Positions 23,877 to 35,988 of a DNA stretch of 64,000 nucleotides are shown here, piece after piece. This stretch comes from Iris pallida. Taxonomy: Eukaryota > Streptophyta > Magnoliopsida > Asparagales > Iridaceae. Numbering within the stretch: the first letter of the stretch is position 1; each line of letters opens with the position of its first letter. The DNA lies in assembly GCA_029216955.1 (NCBI GenBank), contig JANAVB010003999.1, positions 3,352,675 through 3,416,674 of the forward strand, given 5' to 3'. The notes under the pieces were generated by a model that worked only from the letters and a program-made list of their open reading frames with translations, had not been told where the DNA came from and made no database searches. The translations under genes and the position numbers were made by a program.

Positions 23877-25249
23877 TGTAGGACCGATTGTAGGAACGAG
23901 TTGTAAAGCGTAATACTCTAGAGGGGGGTGAATAGAGTAGGCAGCAGAAATTAACTATTTAAAAAATGTTAGTAACAAGATCACAGATAATATATCACAG
24001 ATATGTAAATGAAAAGTAGAGAGTAGAGAGCAAACGCAAACACAAAGATGTATACTGGTTTTCCTCTGTTGAGGACTAGTCCAGTCGGTAGAACTCTTGC
24101 TACCAGTTGAATCCACTATAGAAAATCACCACAAGTTTTCATCCGAAGATCTTGCAACTTCTACAACGCGAGCTTTGATCCGAAGTACTCGTCCAACTTC
24201 AATTGTGAAGTGTGTAACTTCAATCAAGCCTCCGATTACAACCACTCTGAAACTTCTAGACCGTACCGCACTGGCAAATCGACTAGAGGATTGTAACTGG
24301 CTTGGGATTTGAAAATGAATAGCTCAGAATACTTTGGAAGAAGAGTAGTAGGCTTATAGAGAAGAGATATGAAAGTGAATGAGTGTGTTGAAATGATCAA
24401 AATCCTTCTCTATTTATAGTTTTTCCAAAGGCAGAATTCTGACAGAATTCGGGCAGAATTCGGGCAGAACTCTATGAGAAAATCTCGGTGGGATCCGTAA
24501 CTGCAGGAAGACCAAGTTCAAAAAGGAACGTTCACTAACCGAACTCTGGCCGAACTCTGGCCGAATTCTCCTGGAGTTCTGTTGGAGTTCTGTCAGGGTT
24601 TTTGTAAATTGGTTTTTGGGCTTTTTGAAAAGTCAGGCAGTTAGGAAGTAGTTTGGGCTTATGTAAGTGGGCTTATTTTCAAAATGAAAGGGTATTTTGA
24701 AAACGTTTCTTGGGTAGCCTATTTGCCAGTACGATGCAGTGTACATCGTATTCCTAGACTCAATAAATATGAAAAATTATTGATCAAATAGGAAAACCAA
24801 GAGCCCTTTGATGACGCCTTTCTTCAAATATTTGAGCAGACTTGAAGACGCCTTTTTCATTTGACGGCAATCGTCCAAAGATAAACAGATCTAGAAATCT
24901 TCAGCGGAACCTCCGATGCGAGGCCCCGGATAGGTCGTTAGGCGGTTCAGAGAAATCTTCTTGTATAACGCCGTCTTTGGCCCATCAATAATTCTCTATT
25001 GCATATGTCCTGGTTTGACAAAGCTTGATCATGCTTACAGCATGTCTACAAATACATGTTAGACAAACGAAACCAATATGATACAAGCATAGCAATATGA
25101 TATAGAACATTTAGGACAATGCTAATATTAGGACAATGCTAAGTTTAAGTAGCAACAAGATAGTGATTACATGAATATTAGTGATGTTATTATGTTAAAC
25201 TTAATTGATTAGCCATATTCAAAAACATGATATAATTATTGGGCTAACA
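23877..25249 (-). mobile_element. Solo LTR of a SIRE/Maximus-type copia, inside element B
   Basis: TG...CA ends (tgtaggaccg to gggctaaca), length 1,373 bp. A perfect duplication, ataat, sits at 23872-23876 and 25250-25254. The phrase tctagaggggggtgaatag near the left end, and GAATTCGGGC repeats (24431-24470) beside a TATA box on the minus strand (24411-24418), match the design of the LTRs of element C, so it belongs to the same lineage but a different subfamily. There is no internal region: unequal recombination between two LTRs is the likely origin. The short frame at 24097-24312 has no domain. Confidence 0.9.
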
Positions 25250-26367
25250 ATAATAACTCGTACACGAGTGTTTCCTCCAAAAACGGTTAAGTGCCGAAGG
25301 AGCGCCCCGGAACCGATTGGCCACGGAGGGATTCGAATAATCTTTGTAGGCACACATCTATAAGTCGAGTAGCACTCGTTTATAGTTGGAAAAAGCCGCA
25401 AATGATGGCATACAGCGGGAACATTTCAGAGTAGGGACCGCAACCCACCCGTTAAACGTCGGACACCCCGACCAATATTGAGAAAAGAAGGAGAGAAAGA
25501 AAGTAAGACTCCTTTAGTCCATTCCGGCACGGATACGCCAACGGCCCTCATATAGTTAAGGAACGATGGGTTGAAAGTGTAGGCGCGTATGCGTCCCGCA
25601 TATAGATCCTGCTTAGAGATGCACATATAACATGACAGGGAAAGAATAAGGCGTATTCACCTTGCGTCGGTGCAAGGACGAGTGCGTCGACTTGGTAAGA
25701 AGTTGTGCCACGAATCAAATACGAGATTGCTTGTTTGCTTGCCTATTCAATTTGATAACATGCTGCTATGATAACATACTTTACGCTTTCGAAGATGCCA
25801 TGAAATTGACCCTGAGGAGAACATAGCAAGATCATAAGCTAAGTTGCATGATTCAACGTAAATATTACAATGTTGGTTTGGAAAGAAGATCTTTACTTCA
25901 GTACATGCGAGGACGAACGTACTGATCCTCCACCAGCTTCATGCAGGGTACAGGGAATGGATGGCTCGCGGCGAAGCGTTGCTTGAATGCGTTGAGGCTT
26001 GGAATGCCGAAGCGTATTGAAGCGTGCGATCGCTTGACGCTCGGTCTATGCAACAAGATTGATGCGGCCGAGATATAGAAGGCATGATGTATGGAACGGT
26101 AAAATCCTTTGTGGGCAAGAGAGAACCTGAGTGTTGTAGCCAATCTGGCATATATTGTTAGGCTATCGAAAGCCTTTGTAATCTCAGTTTCGAATATCAA
26201 TAAAGAGAATTGTTTCGTATACTCTGTTTTTCTATCGTTGTAAATATCGAATCAAAAGATAACCATTTGAGAACTTGTCATCTTGCCTTGCACGAGCGCA
26301 ACTCCAGGCTCGTGCGGCATCACGCCCCCTGCGAGGACGATGATTCGGGTGATTTCGGGTCGGGGCG
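25250..26367 (+). repeat. Right LTR of element B, second part
   Basis: Continues the LTR from the ataat duplication to gggtcggggcg, where element C interrupts it. The last bases of this LTR reappear at 35650-35656. Confidence 0.9.
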
Positions 26368-26368
26368 A

Positions 26369-27485
26369 TAGTAGGACCGTTGAGCACCTCTAGAGGGGGG
26401 GTGAATAGAGTGCGTGTGTGCAGCGGAATATAATCACCAATTAAAAAATTAAACTATGGCAAATATGTAAGAGACAGTAAATAGAGAAAAAATTCAAACT
26501 TAGTGACACGGCAATATATACTGGTATCCCTCTGAGAGGACTAATCCAGTCTCGAGTACTCTTGCTCGATGTTAATCCACTATGGCACAAGCTTTAACTG
26601 AGAGCTTGCAGTCTCTTACAACACCGTGCTTGGTGACGAGCGCACGACCAGCTCCACACACACACCGTGCTTGGTGACGAGCGCACGACCAGCTCCACAA
26701 CAAGAAAAGTTGTTGAAACTTGGAACGACCTCTTTACAACTCTTGAGTAACCAAAAGACTCTAAATCAACTCTGATAGTACTGGCTTTTGGCTAAGAGAT
26801 GTATAGGTATTGAAAGTCTTAGATCGTTTTAAAACACTTGAGTAGTAGAGAAGAGAGAATGAAGAATGAATTGAATGATTTGAAATGAAAAGTTCTTCTC
26901 TATTTATAGGTGTTTTCTCGAACCGAACTCGGGCAGAACTCGGGCAGAGTTCGGATGCAAATATCTCGCAAAGAGACGTTGCTCGCATATTTGGAGGCAA
27001 CAGAAATTTGAATAACTTTTGACCGAACTCGGGCAGAGTTCGGACCGAACTCGGTTAGGAGTTCTGTCAGGAGATATTTGAAAATCTTTTGCAAAAACAG
27101 TTTTCAAATTTGTTATTGGTTATTTGTAAAATCATTTTGAAAGACTATTTTCGAAATATGTTTTTGAAATACTTGTAAACGAAAATACAAATGGTAAATA
27201 GGTAGGCTTTTTGGAATGTGGACAGGTTTAACCCTAAGCCAGTAATACCACAATTGATTTTACAAAATAAATCCTAGACTCAATAAAATATAAAATACAG
27301 AATAAAATGAGAAATGAGTCTCCAGTAGATTTGATGAAGTTGACGCTTTGATTGATGCGGTACATCGTCCGTTGAATATGATTTCATGAATCCTGAAATG
27401 ATTAGCAGTATTTGCTATATTTTGTGTATTGACTAAAGTGTATGTTGATTATCGAAATCGGGTGTGACCATGGAATGGGCCAACA
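26369..27485 (-). repeat. 3' LTR of element C
   Basis: Pairs with 34542-35649. On the minus strand, GAGTTC/CCCGAGTTC repeats (26921-26955) lie immediately upstream of a TATA box (tatttata on plus, 26901-26908). A 40-bp unit with ccgtgcttggtgacgag is tandemly duplicated at about 26625-26700 in this LTR and also in the other. The other LTR lacks about 17 bases of the second GAACTCGG block. Confidence 0.93.
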
Positions 27486-27890
27486 ATCTCCCCCATTTTG
27501 ATAATTGACAAACTTGAGTCTATACCAAAATATATTTATATCAAATAGAACAAAATACAAAGTACCTGAAAAAATATTTGGATTTGTTTTTGGATTGTTG
27601 TATATGCTCGCGCTTTGGTATACTCTTTTTCTCCCCCTTTGTCAAGTAGTAAAATGAATAGGCTCCCCCGTAAAACATGAAGCCAACAATAGACAAACAC
27701 AAGACAAAGTGAAGCAAAAGAAATAATCACAGCATAGACATATATGGAACAACTAATAAGAAAACCAACTCATAATAAACTGAAATAATGTAGAAGTTTC
27801 CACTAGAGATCCAAAAGTACAACTAATAAAAACTAAACAGTTTAGACATAAAAAGAATGAAAAACTACTCAACTGCATCAACTAGTCAAA
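27486..27890 (-). other. 3' untranslated region and polypurine tract of element C
   Basis: No supported gene. On the minus strand the stretch lies between the end of the third reading frame and the LTR, and finishes with the purine-rich aaaatgggggagat that primes plus-strand synthesis. Confidence 0.75.
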
Positions 27891-29213
27891 TCAATATCCA
27901 CTATCCATAGCTGAATCCACGTCACATCGTGGGGTCGTCCGCACTGGGAGGATCATGTGGGAAGTAGGCGGCAGTCGGGTCGAAATACTGAAAGGTAACC
28001 TCATCAGTAAAACGAGGACCCGAAAAGCAGGATGAGGAAGGATGGTGACCGGATGGACTGGATCCTGAGCCAGGCTATAGTGGAGATCAGCAATACTATT
28101 TCTCAGCACCTTGGCCTGAGAAATGTGCCTGAACTCTGAGTCCTGATGACGTTGCGTAGAGACCGCAACAAAATCATCGAAGCGCTGGTAGAAAGTCGGA
28201 TCGAATCCTGGGGCTGGGGCCGGAGGATGAGCATCAGCTGGAGGGACCTCAGCAGCAGCAGCTGGAGCAGGAGCAGCTCCAGGTGGTGCAGGAAATCGAC
28301 GAGAGCGAGTCAGCTCAACAGGAGGAGAGGAGATGGCACACGTCTCAAGATCAATCTCGAAACGTCAAAATATGGAAGCAAGGTGCATAGGATATACTAG
28401 ATTCCTACCTGCATTTTTGCAGTTAAGCATCCAGGACATCATAGTTTTGGGAACGGAGAATGGGATGCCAAAGTGGATGTGATATAGAGCAGATAGTTCC
28501 AAAAAGGTAACTTCATCGGTAGAGCCTTTTTGGAAGAAGAGCAAAAAATATCATACGATGAAGCTCATAAAAATTTGGTTCAGATGTTTGGCAAAAATTC
28601 TCCGAGGAGGAGGGTTAGGATGACAAATTAATTCCCTAAAAGAAGCCAAAGTGACATCAGCAGGAAACTGAATGTGGTAGATGTCAACTAATGCATCACC
28701 AAGATCAGGAATATGAAAGTATTCACTGATGTCGGTGGCGCTGAATTCTAATTCTTGCCCAGCAATGCAAGAATAGAAATTATTGTTTGGTTTTACCTGC
28801 AGATTGCAGTAAAGCATACGGACTGCATTGTCATAAATGCTCTCTTGGACCTCGAAGAAATCGCGGTATCCAAGTTGGTCAAAAATTTGAGCATATTCAA
28901 AGAAAGTAGTGAAATTAACGAAAGATCCAGAGCAAATACGACGACTAGAGAAAGAATCGAACCAGAGATCCGAGAAGTCTTTGTCGGGGAACAAAGTAGC
29001 ATCGTACTCTTCGGGATCTCTCGGTCGTGCTGGACTAAAGAGACTAGCAGGGGTATAGTCAGAGGAAGAGGAAGCACCTTGAGAAGAGTTTCCTCTTTGA
29101 CGTTTGGGGGCCATGAGGAGATAGAGAAGAAGGAAGATGACCACCCACTGGAACTCGTCGAACCCTAGAAGAAGAGGAGGAGAGGCTTCTAGTAGGAGAG
29201 GAAGGCTTTCCAC
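27891..29213 (-). pseudogene. Third reading frame of element C, plant-transposon-associated protein (PF20167-like)
   Basis: The frame starts at 29213 and runs to a stop at 28551. Translation in the same frame continues beyond that single TGA (next residues YFLLFFQKGSTDEVTFLEL), and protein-like sequence resumes to about 27891 after another break near 28385. An N-terminal hydrophobic stretch (VVIFLLLYLL) is followed by a basic, Ser-rich segment (APKRQRGNSSQGASSSS). The central domain contains LFPDKDFSDLWFDSF and ELEFSATDISEYFHIPDLGD. The tail is rich in Pro and Ala (APPGAAPAPAAAAE). This pattern resembles proteins annotated as putative plant transposon protein, found next to plant retrotransposons; the biochemical role is unknown. 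The assignment is from memory of the family pattern and should be tested by HMM search. Confidence 0.65.
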
Positions 29214-29640
29214 GTTTTGTTGTGCAAAAAAGTGGAAGGAAAGTTGGATTATATAGGCACTAGGGCCGGCTGTTCGGTTCTGGAAGTTACCACAGCGCCG
29301 ACCGAACTCGGTCCGAATTCGGTCCGAGCTCGGTCAGAGTTCGGGCCGAGTTCGGCCACTTGCATTCCCGAGATAAACAGTGCAGGCTGGTAAATTTAAA
29401 AGTTAAATTTAATAACATTGACTGTTTTATTAAGTAACGATTGTTATTTCTGAGTTAACTGTAGGGGTTGTCCCAGCTAACGGAGGTTCACCGGGGAACT
29501 CTTAAATACCGTTTCGCTTCGACCGTAGCCGTGGTAACAGTCATACCCTTTTTAAGTTTGTACCCAAAATAATTTTCGTAAAATAAAATATTAAGTCATA
29601 AATTCAATTTTAATTACCATATGCACTATGAGTCCGAGAA
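29214..29640 (-). promoter_or_regulatory. Region between pol and the third frame, with an LTR-like promoter
   Basis: On the minus strand a cluster of CCGAACTCGG/GAGTTCGG repeats (29299-29357) is followed by a TATA box CTATATAA (29249-29256), 35-45 bases before the start codon at 29213. The same order, GAACTCGG repeats then TATA box, is found in the LTRs of element C and in the solo LTR at 23877-25249. I infer a dedicated internal promoter for the third frame. The rest of the stretch shows no gene. Confidence 0.5.
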
Positions 29641-31441
29641 TTCAAGAATGCCGAGCTCACGCCTCAAAATGTTAAAACGGTCTTCAGTCAATGGTTTAGT
29701 GAATATATCTGCCAGTTGATGATCAGTATCAATAAATTCTAAGCAAATATCCCCGTGTTGTTGATGATCACAGAAAATGATGTCTAATTTCTATGTGTTT
29801 TGTGCGTGAATGACAAACAGGGTTCTTAGTCAGATTTATTGCACTAGTGTTGTCACAATAAATAGGAACATTTGTATAGTGCAGATTGTAGTCCTCTAGG
29901 GTTTGCTTCATCCACAAAATCTGAGCACAACAACGTCCTGCGGCGATATACTCAGCCTCAGTTGTTGATAATGCTACTGAATTTTGTTTCTTGCTAAACC
30001 AAGAGACTAAGGCCTTTCCTAAGAAATGACATGTGCCACTGGTACTTTTACGGTCCACTTTGCATCCTGCAAAATCTGCATCCGAGTAACCTATAAGGTC
30101 AAAGGATTTGGTTTTGGGATACCATAAGCCAACTGTAGAAGTTCCTTTAAGGTATCGGAAGATACGCTTAACGGCACTAAGATGTGATTCCTTAGGGTTT
30201 GTCTGATAACGTGCACATATGCAAACGTTAAACATAATATCAGGGCGACTAGCAGTTAAATATAATAAACTACCAATCATACCTCGATACTTACGCTGAT
30301 CAACAGGTTTGCCACTTTCATCAGCATCAAGCTTTGTAGATGTAGCCATAGGCGTCCCGATTGGCTTTACATTCTCGAAGTCGTACTTTTTCAGTATGTC
30401 CTTCGTGTACTTAGCTTGGTTGATGAATGTTCCAGTCGAGTGTTGTTTGATTTGCAGTCCTAGGAAGAAGTTCAGTTCTCCCATCATACTCATCTCAAAT
30501 TCACTCTGCATACACTTGGCAAAATCTTGACAAAGTTTTTCATTAGTAGAACCAAATATAATGTCATCCACATAGATTTGCACTAGAAGTATATCATCAT
30601 TCATGGATTTTATAAATAAAGTAGTATCAATCTTTCCTTTTGAAAATCCATTATCAAGTAAGAAGGCACTTAGGCGTTCATACCAAGCACGAAATGCTTG
30701 TTTGAGTCCATAAAGTGCTCTCTTAAGCTTGAAGACGTGATCAGGTTTTTGAAAATCTTCAAAACCAGGGGGTTGTTTCACAAAAACCTCTTCTTTCAAA
30801 AATCCATTTAAAAATGCGCTTTTCATGTCCATTTGAAAAAGTTTAAAATCATTAAAACATGTAAATGCGCAAAACATGCGGATGGCTTCTAGTCTAGCAA
30901 CAGGAGCATAGGTCTCATCATAATCAATTCCTTCTTCTTGATAACCTTGTGCAACTAGACGTGCTTTGTTGCGTAGAACTTGTCCATCTTCACTGAGTTT
31001 ATTTCGGAACACCCATTTGGTACCAATTATTGATTGACCAATTGGTTTAGGAACAAGTTCCCAAACTTGGTTTCTCTCAAATTGATTAAGTTCCTCTTGT
31101 ATGGCAGAAATCCAAAACTCATCAGAAAAAGCTTCATCAACATTCTTAGGTTCTATTTGTAAAATAAATGCTACATTTGCTGCTAATTCAGAATCTTTAA
31201 GAGATGAACGTGTACTTACACCTTTGGATACATCACCTATAATGAGAGTTTCTGGATGATCTGGCTTGAATCTCAATGATTCAAATCTTTGGGCCATACC
31301 CTTCACAAGGCTTTTCTCAGTTCCTGCATCTTCGGAACTTTTATCAGTCCTTGCCTCTTGGGTCAGATCTTTCTCAGAATTCTTCTTAGTCTTTTTAGGT
31401 GCATCTTCATCATCACTGTCGCTAGATCTGTGACTATTCAA
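29640..31441 (-). pseudogene. Reverse transcriptase-RNase H of element C
   Basis: A 557-codon open frame (29768-31441) carries the complete [43 protein letters not shown] and catalytic [10 protein letters not shown]. The connection and RNase H follow ([41 protein letters not shown]). The frame closes early at 29768 after RHHFL. The expected last ~40 residues (LEFIDTDHQLADIFTKPL) are present to about 29640 in another frame, so one frameshift truncates RNase H. The acidic N-terminal stretch ([12 protein letters not shown]) links it to integrase. FGST after YVDD is typical of SIRE/Maximus. Confidence 0.92.
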
Positions 31442-32714
31442 CTCATCAAAAGTAACATTAATACTTTTTCAACAATCATAGATCTTTTATTAAAAATTCT
31501 ATATCCCTTACTCTTAGCAGTATATCCGAGAAATATCCCGTCATCTGCTTTGGAGTCGAACTTTCCCAAGTTATCCTTGGTGTTCAGGATAAAACAGCGA
31601 CAACCAAAAACTTTAAAATAAGAAATGTTTGGAATTCTTCCAAGCCAAAGCTCATATGGTGTTTTCTTCGAGATTGGTCGAATTAACACCCTGTTTAAAA
31701 CATGACAGGCTGTACTAACAGCTTCTGCCCAAAAGTATTTAGGAAGATTATACTGATTCAGCATGACTCTTGCCATTTGCTTAGAGTACGATTCTTCCGC
31801 TCCACAACACCATTCTGTTGGGGAGTTCTAGGACAAGAAAATTCGTGGTAATATACTATCATCACAAAACTTTTTGAAATCAGAATTTTCGAATTTGCCA
31901 CCATGATCACTTCGGATACGAGTAATCATGAAGCCTTTTTCGTTTTGTACCTTTTTGCAAAATATCTGAAATTCAAAAATAGCATCACTTTTGTTTGATT
32001 AAAAGTAAACCCAAGTAAATCGAGAGAAATCATCAACAATAACAAAAGCATAGAGCTTACCGCCAAGACTAGCGACTCTACTAGGACCAAATAAATCATA
32101 TGAATCAACTGCAAAGGTCTCGAAGTACTTACAGCGTTGATGGATTTAAAAGTAGACCTATGTGCTTTGTTCTTTTCACAGTCTGCACATACCAGATCTC
32201 TCTTGAATGGAATTTCAGGGAGTCCTTTTACCAACTTCTTTGTATTCAGACGTGAGATAGTATCCATGTTTGCATGTCCTAGTCTCATGTGCCATAGCCA
32301 GCTTTCATCTTGATTGGCTACTAGGTACCTTCCTGCATTATTAGTATTCTCCAAAAAGAAAACATAAATGTAGTCTTCTCTAATCCCTTTATATACGGGA
32401 TCACCAGATGACATATCATATATGGTACATTTATCTTTCACAAAATTGATACCATAACCATTATCTGCCAAATGGCTTATGCTCAATAGGTTATGTTTCA
32501 ATTCAGTTACTAGACAAACATCCTTTATTATTGGATAAGGAGAAATACCTACAGTACCATTACCTATTATATCACCTCTCAAGTTGTTTTGAAGGATACG
32601 TATCCTTCTTTCTTCATCGATAGCGTAGCGAATAAGGATATCACCAGTCATGTGTCGCGAACATCCGCTATCGAGAATCCATTTGCTTTTAGCATGAGAG
32701 GGTTGAGGGTCCAC
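31438..32714 (-). pseudogene. Protease and integrase of element C
   Basis: The frame from 32714 gives the aspartic protease active site as DSGCSRHMTG. The pre-integrase region follows with the zinc-binding pairs WHMRLGH and CADC. Then the frame is lost at about 32110 inside the integrase core. The integrase C-terminal part is readable at 31438-31776 (YFWAEAVSTACHVLNR, PYELWLGRIPN, FLGYTAKSKGYRIFN). The intervening catalytic core is spread over shifted frames. As it stands no intact integrase can be made. Its order between gag and RT is that of Ty1/copia. Confidence 0.88.
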
Positions 32715-32802
32715 CTACAAGACAAGTAGATGAATCTTTGGTACCCATTTTCTGAAGGGTCCACACAGATTAGCTTTAGGTCTCCAGACTAAAGTATGGT
32801 TG

Positions 32803-34490
32803 TTAACAAGCTTTCTTGCAAGATAATATTGATATGTGTCCGTGCGTACCACAATATGTGCAAGTCAGTTTAGTGATAGAAACTGTATTTGCAAGCTTGT
32901 TTTGTTTGGAGAACCTGTAAGTGAAAGCATGATGGTGTTCGTGTTTCTTCTGTGCTTTCTTGTGTTTAGTCCTTCTAGGTGTATGCTTCGCATTAGGACT
33001 AATCTTAGGCTGTGTCACAGGTATTGCCTGTTTGCCTAACTTGATTTCTAACTTTTTAGAAATCGCAATAGACTATTCGTATCTAGCAGTCATATCAAGG
33101 AGTCTTTGTTCAGTTACTAGGTGCATCTTCTTCTCTATGTCATAAAGCTTTTGTACTTTGACATAGTCCTTTTCTTTCTTTTCAATATTGAGGATAGCCT
33201 CATGATAGTCTGCTTTAAGTTTGGCTATCTCTTCCGTGTTACCGGTAGTAGATGTCTCTTTGATATCTTCAATTAGATTAGACAGTCTAGCTATCTCGGG
33301 TGTGTGCCTTAATCTCTTTTCGAGATTGCTTATACTTGTCGAGCACAGTTTTGTGATCTTCAAGTAGTTCGCTAAAGGCGTTCTCTAGTTCATCGAAAGT
33401 AAAATCATCAAACAAAGGATTAGATGATACCTTTTCAAAAGCCATGAGACAAACATTTGCATTGCTGCAGGGTCTGTCTTCTTCTTCTGAATCACTGGCA
33501 TCTTTCGTGCCAGATGCTTGTGTTCGCATACTTTCGACCAGATGTAGCTTTTCTGCTTGATCTTGATCTATCGTATGGACTGCTTTTCTTGGTGGTTGGA
33601 CAGTCCTTCTTCATATGCCCTGATTTCTTGCATCCAAAGCATATAGTTTCATCTTCGTTGCTTTCTTGGACGTCTTTCTTCTTTCTGCTTGTGAACTTGA
33701 GATATTTCTTGAAGTTTCTCACAAGTAGGGCTCTTTCATCACCACTTGATGATTCTTCATCGGAATCGTTGTATGTTGATTTTCTTACTTGGGCTTTGAA
33801 GGCAATAGTTTTCTCCTTTGGTGTTGCTTCTTCAAAATCTTGTAAGTCGAGTTCATGGGTCATGAGTTTGTCCATCAGTGTCTCCAGAGTCATCGTGGTG
33901 AGATTTTCCTTCAATGGTTGCTGTGGCTTTTGGATTCTAGTTCTTTGTTAGAGCCCGCAGCACCTTTCCTGATCTTCTCGTGATTGCTGTAATCCTTGCC
34001 AAGAGATTGTAGAGGATTAGTTATATCAAGGAAACGAGTAAACATCTGTGTAATTGACTCACCGGGTTTCATCTTAAAGGATTCATACTCCTGTGTCAGT
34101 CTACTAATTTTGGATTCCTTTACTTGGGAAGTCCCTTCATGGGTTACCTCAAGGAGTTTCCAAATTTCGTAAGACGTCTTAAGTTGAAACTCTGTTGAAC
34201 TCGGTTTTGTCAATTGTACAGAATAGTGCATTGATGGCTCGAGCATCAAGACTAGCCTTTGCTTTTTCAGCATCGGTGTACTTGTCATGAGGCTTTTCCA
34301 TAAGAATGCCTTCAACCACTGTGGTGCTGGCTTCTTATAACCATCAATGACTATTGACCATAGATCAAAGTCAAGAGACTTTAGAAAGAAAGTCATCCGT
34401 GTTTTCCAGTATGTAGTTTGTTCCATCAAATAGGGGAGGTCTATTTGTGGATTGCCCGTCACCGTTGAATATAGATTTCACGGCTGTCAT
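32803..34490 (-). pseudogene. Gag of element C, frameshifted
   Basis: The likely start codon is at 34488-34490, since the correct frame continues into PPLFDGTNYW. A frameshift near 34420 moves it to the open frame 33911-34462 (KTRMTFFLKS, SRLTQEYESFKMKPGESI), the UBN2-type capsid region of copia gag. The next frame, 33492-33914, holds a CCHC zinc knuckle CFGCKKSGHMKKDC. Two frames at 33287-33529 and 33073-33363 encode a charged, probably coiled-coil stretch. The frame at 32803-33018 carries a second knuckle-like CTYCGTHGHISILSC. A long gag with a coiled coil between two knuckles is usual for SIRE elements. At least four frame changes make it non-functional. Confidence 0.85.
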
Positions 34491-34528
34491 ATATACTCTC
34501 TAAGGTATGTTATATAAGAATATAACCT

Positions 34529-34540
34529 GCTCTGATACCA
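34529..34540 (-). promoter_or_regulatory. Primer-binding site of element C (initiator Met tRNA)
   Basis: On the minus strand this reads TGGTATCAGAGC, one base after the LTR end at 34542. It is complementary to the 3' end of plant initiator methionine tRNA. Confidence 0.92.
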
Positions 34541-34541
34541 A

Positions 34542-35649
34542 TAGTAGGACCGTTGAGCACCTCTAGAGGGGGGGTGAATAGAGTGCGTGTGTGCAGCGGA
34601 ATATAATCACCAATTAAAAAATTAAACTATGGCAAATATGTAAGAGACAGTAAATAGAGATAGAAAATTCAAACTCAGTGACACGGCGATATATACTGGT
34701 ATCCCTCTGAGAGGACTAATCCAGTCTCGAGTACTCTTGCTCGATGTTAATCTACTATGGCACAAGCTTTAACTGAGAGCTTGCAGTCTCTTACAACACC
34801 GTGCTTGGTGACGAACGCACGACCAGCTCCACACACACACCGTGCTTGGTGACGAGCGCACGACCAGCTCCACAACAAGAAAAGTTGTTGAAACTTGGAA
34901 CGACCTCTTTACAACTCTTGAGTAACCAAAAGACTCTAAATCAACTCTGATAGTACTGGCTTTTGGCTAAGAGATGTATAGGTATGATTTGAAAGTCTTA
35001 GATCGTTTGAAAACACTTGAGTAGTAGAGAAGAGAGAATGAAGAATGAATTGAATGATTTGAAATAAAAAGTTCTTCTCTATTTATAGGTGTTTTCTCGA
35101 ACCGAACTCGGGCAGAACTCGGGCAGAGTTCGGATGCAAATATCTCGCAAAGAGACGTTGCTCGCATATTTGGAGGCAACAGAAATTTGAATAACTTTTG
35201 ACCGAACTCGGGCCGAACTCGGTTAGGAGTTCTGTCAGGAGATATTTGAAAATCTTTTGCAAAAACAGTTTTCAAATATTGTTGGTTATTTGTAAAATCA
35301 TTTTGAAAGACTATTTTCGAAATATGTTTTTGAAATACTTGTAAACGAAAATACGAATGGTAAATAGGTAGGCTTTTTGAATGTGGACAGGTTTAACCCT
35401 AAGCCAGTAATACCACAATTGATTTTACAAAATAAATCCTAGACTCAATAAAATATAAAATACAGAATAAAATGAGAAATGAGTCTCCAGTAGATTTGAT
35501 GAAGTTGACGCTTTGATTGATGCGGTACATCGTCCGTTGAATATGATTTCATGAATCCTGAAATGATTAGCAGTATTTGCTATATTTTGTGTATTGACTA
35601 AAGTGTATGTTGATTATCGAAATGGGTGTGACCATGGAATGGGCCAACA
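34542..35649 (-). repeat. 5' LTR of element C
   Basis: Pairs with 26369-27485 with few differences, and carries the same GAACTCGG block and TATA box. It ends gggccaaca on the plus strand, followed by the cgtga duplication and the last bases of the right LTR of element B. Confidence 0.93.
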
Positions 35650-35988
35650 CGTGACAGTGATGGCCGCGACTATAGGACAGGGCGATCCTAGACCACTCTC
35701 ATGAATGTGTAAAAGTGCGCATGGCCAATCAAACGCGCCACCCGATAGACCCAAGTACCTCTAGCGTACTATGTGTGCTAATTTCTGAGTCTGGTTCAAG
35801 AAGACTGATTCAAGGCGTAGTACATCAAGTTCTTCTTCAGATAAAGACAATAGTCACTACGTGAGATTCAAGGCTGTAGTCCATCTCATTTATGCATAGT
35901 ATTCAACTGCCTAGAAATCATTCTCACCTTTAACTTTCCTCTTTCGTTTCTTTCCTCTATTATTTTCGAACTTAGTTTTTGGGGGGAT

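Larger units (their letters stand above)
26369..35649 (-). mobile_element. SIRE/Maximus-type Ty1/copia element C, nested in the LTR of B
   Basis: Near-identical LTRs at 26369-27485 and 34542-35649 (minus orientation TGTTGGCCCATTCC to GGTCCTACTA). The initiator Met tRNA primer site lies at 34529-34540 and a purine tract (aaaatgggggagat on the minus strand) at 27486-27499. The duplicated target is cgtga at 35650-35654; the left copy reads cga, apparently after a 2-base loss. Gene order on the minus strand is gag, protease, integrase, RT-RNase H, then an additional third reading frame before the 3' LTR. A third frame after pol is a feature of the SIRE lineage. The similar LTRs show this is the youngest layer of the nest, yet several frames are broken. 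Confidence 0.93.
16728..35656 (+). mobile_element. Non-coding gypsy-type large-LTR element B, nested in A
   Basis: LTRs start TGTAATGCCCCGCTC and end GGGTCGGGGCGTGACA. The left one is 16728-19157. The right one starts at 22553 and is broken into pieces by two later insertions, its last seven bases, cgtgaca, lying at 35650-35656. A perfect 5-bp duplication, gtgat, is at 16723-16727 and 35657-35661. A primer-binding site for initiator methionine tRNA starts at 19161. The 3.4-kb internal region has no gag or pol, only repeats, so the element fits the LARD class that depends on enzymes from another retrotransposon. The TTCGAGGACGAA motif before the right LTR points to a Ty3/gypsy chromovirus parent. 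Confidence 0.92.

Noticed and set aside
28755..29168. 137-codon plus-strand frame
   Set aside because: Shadow of the minus-strand third reading frame of element C.
33457..33951. 164-codon plus-strand frame
   Set aside because: Antisense of the gag of element C, which has a recognisable zinc knuckle on the minus strand.
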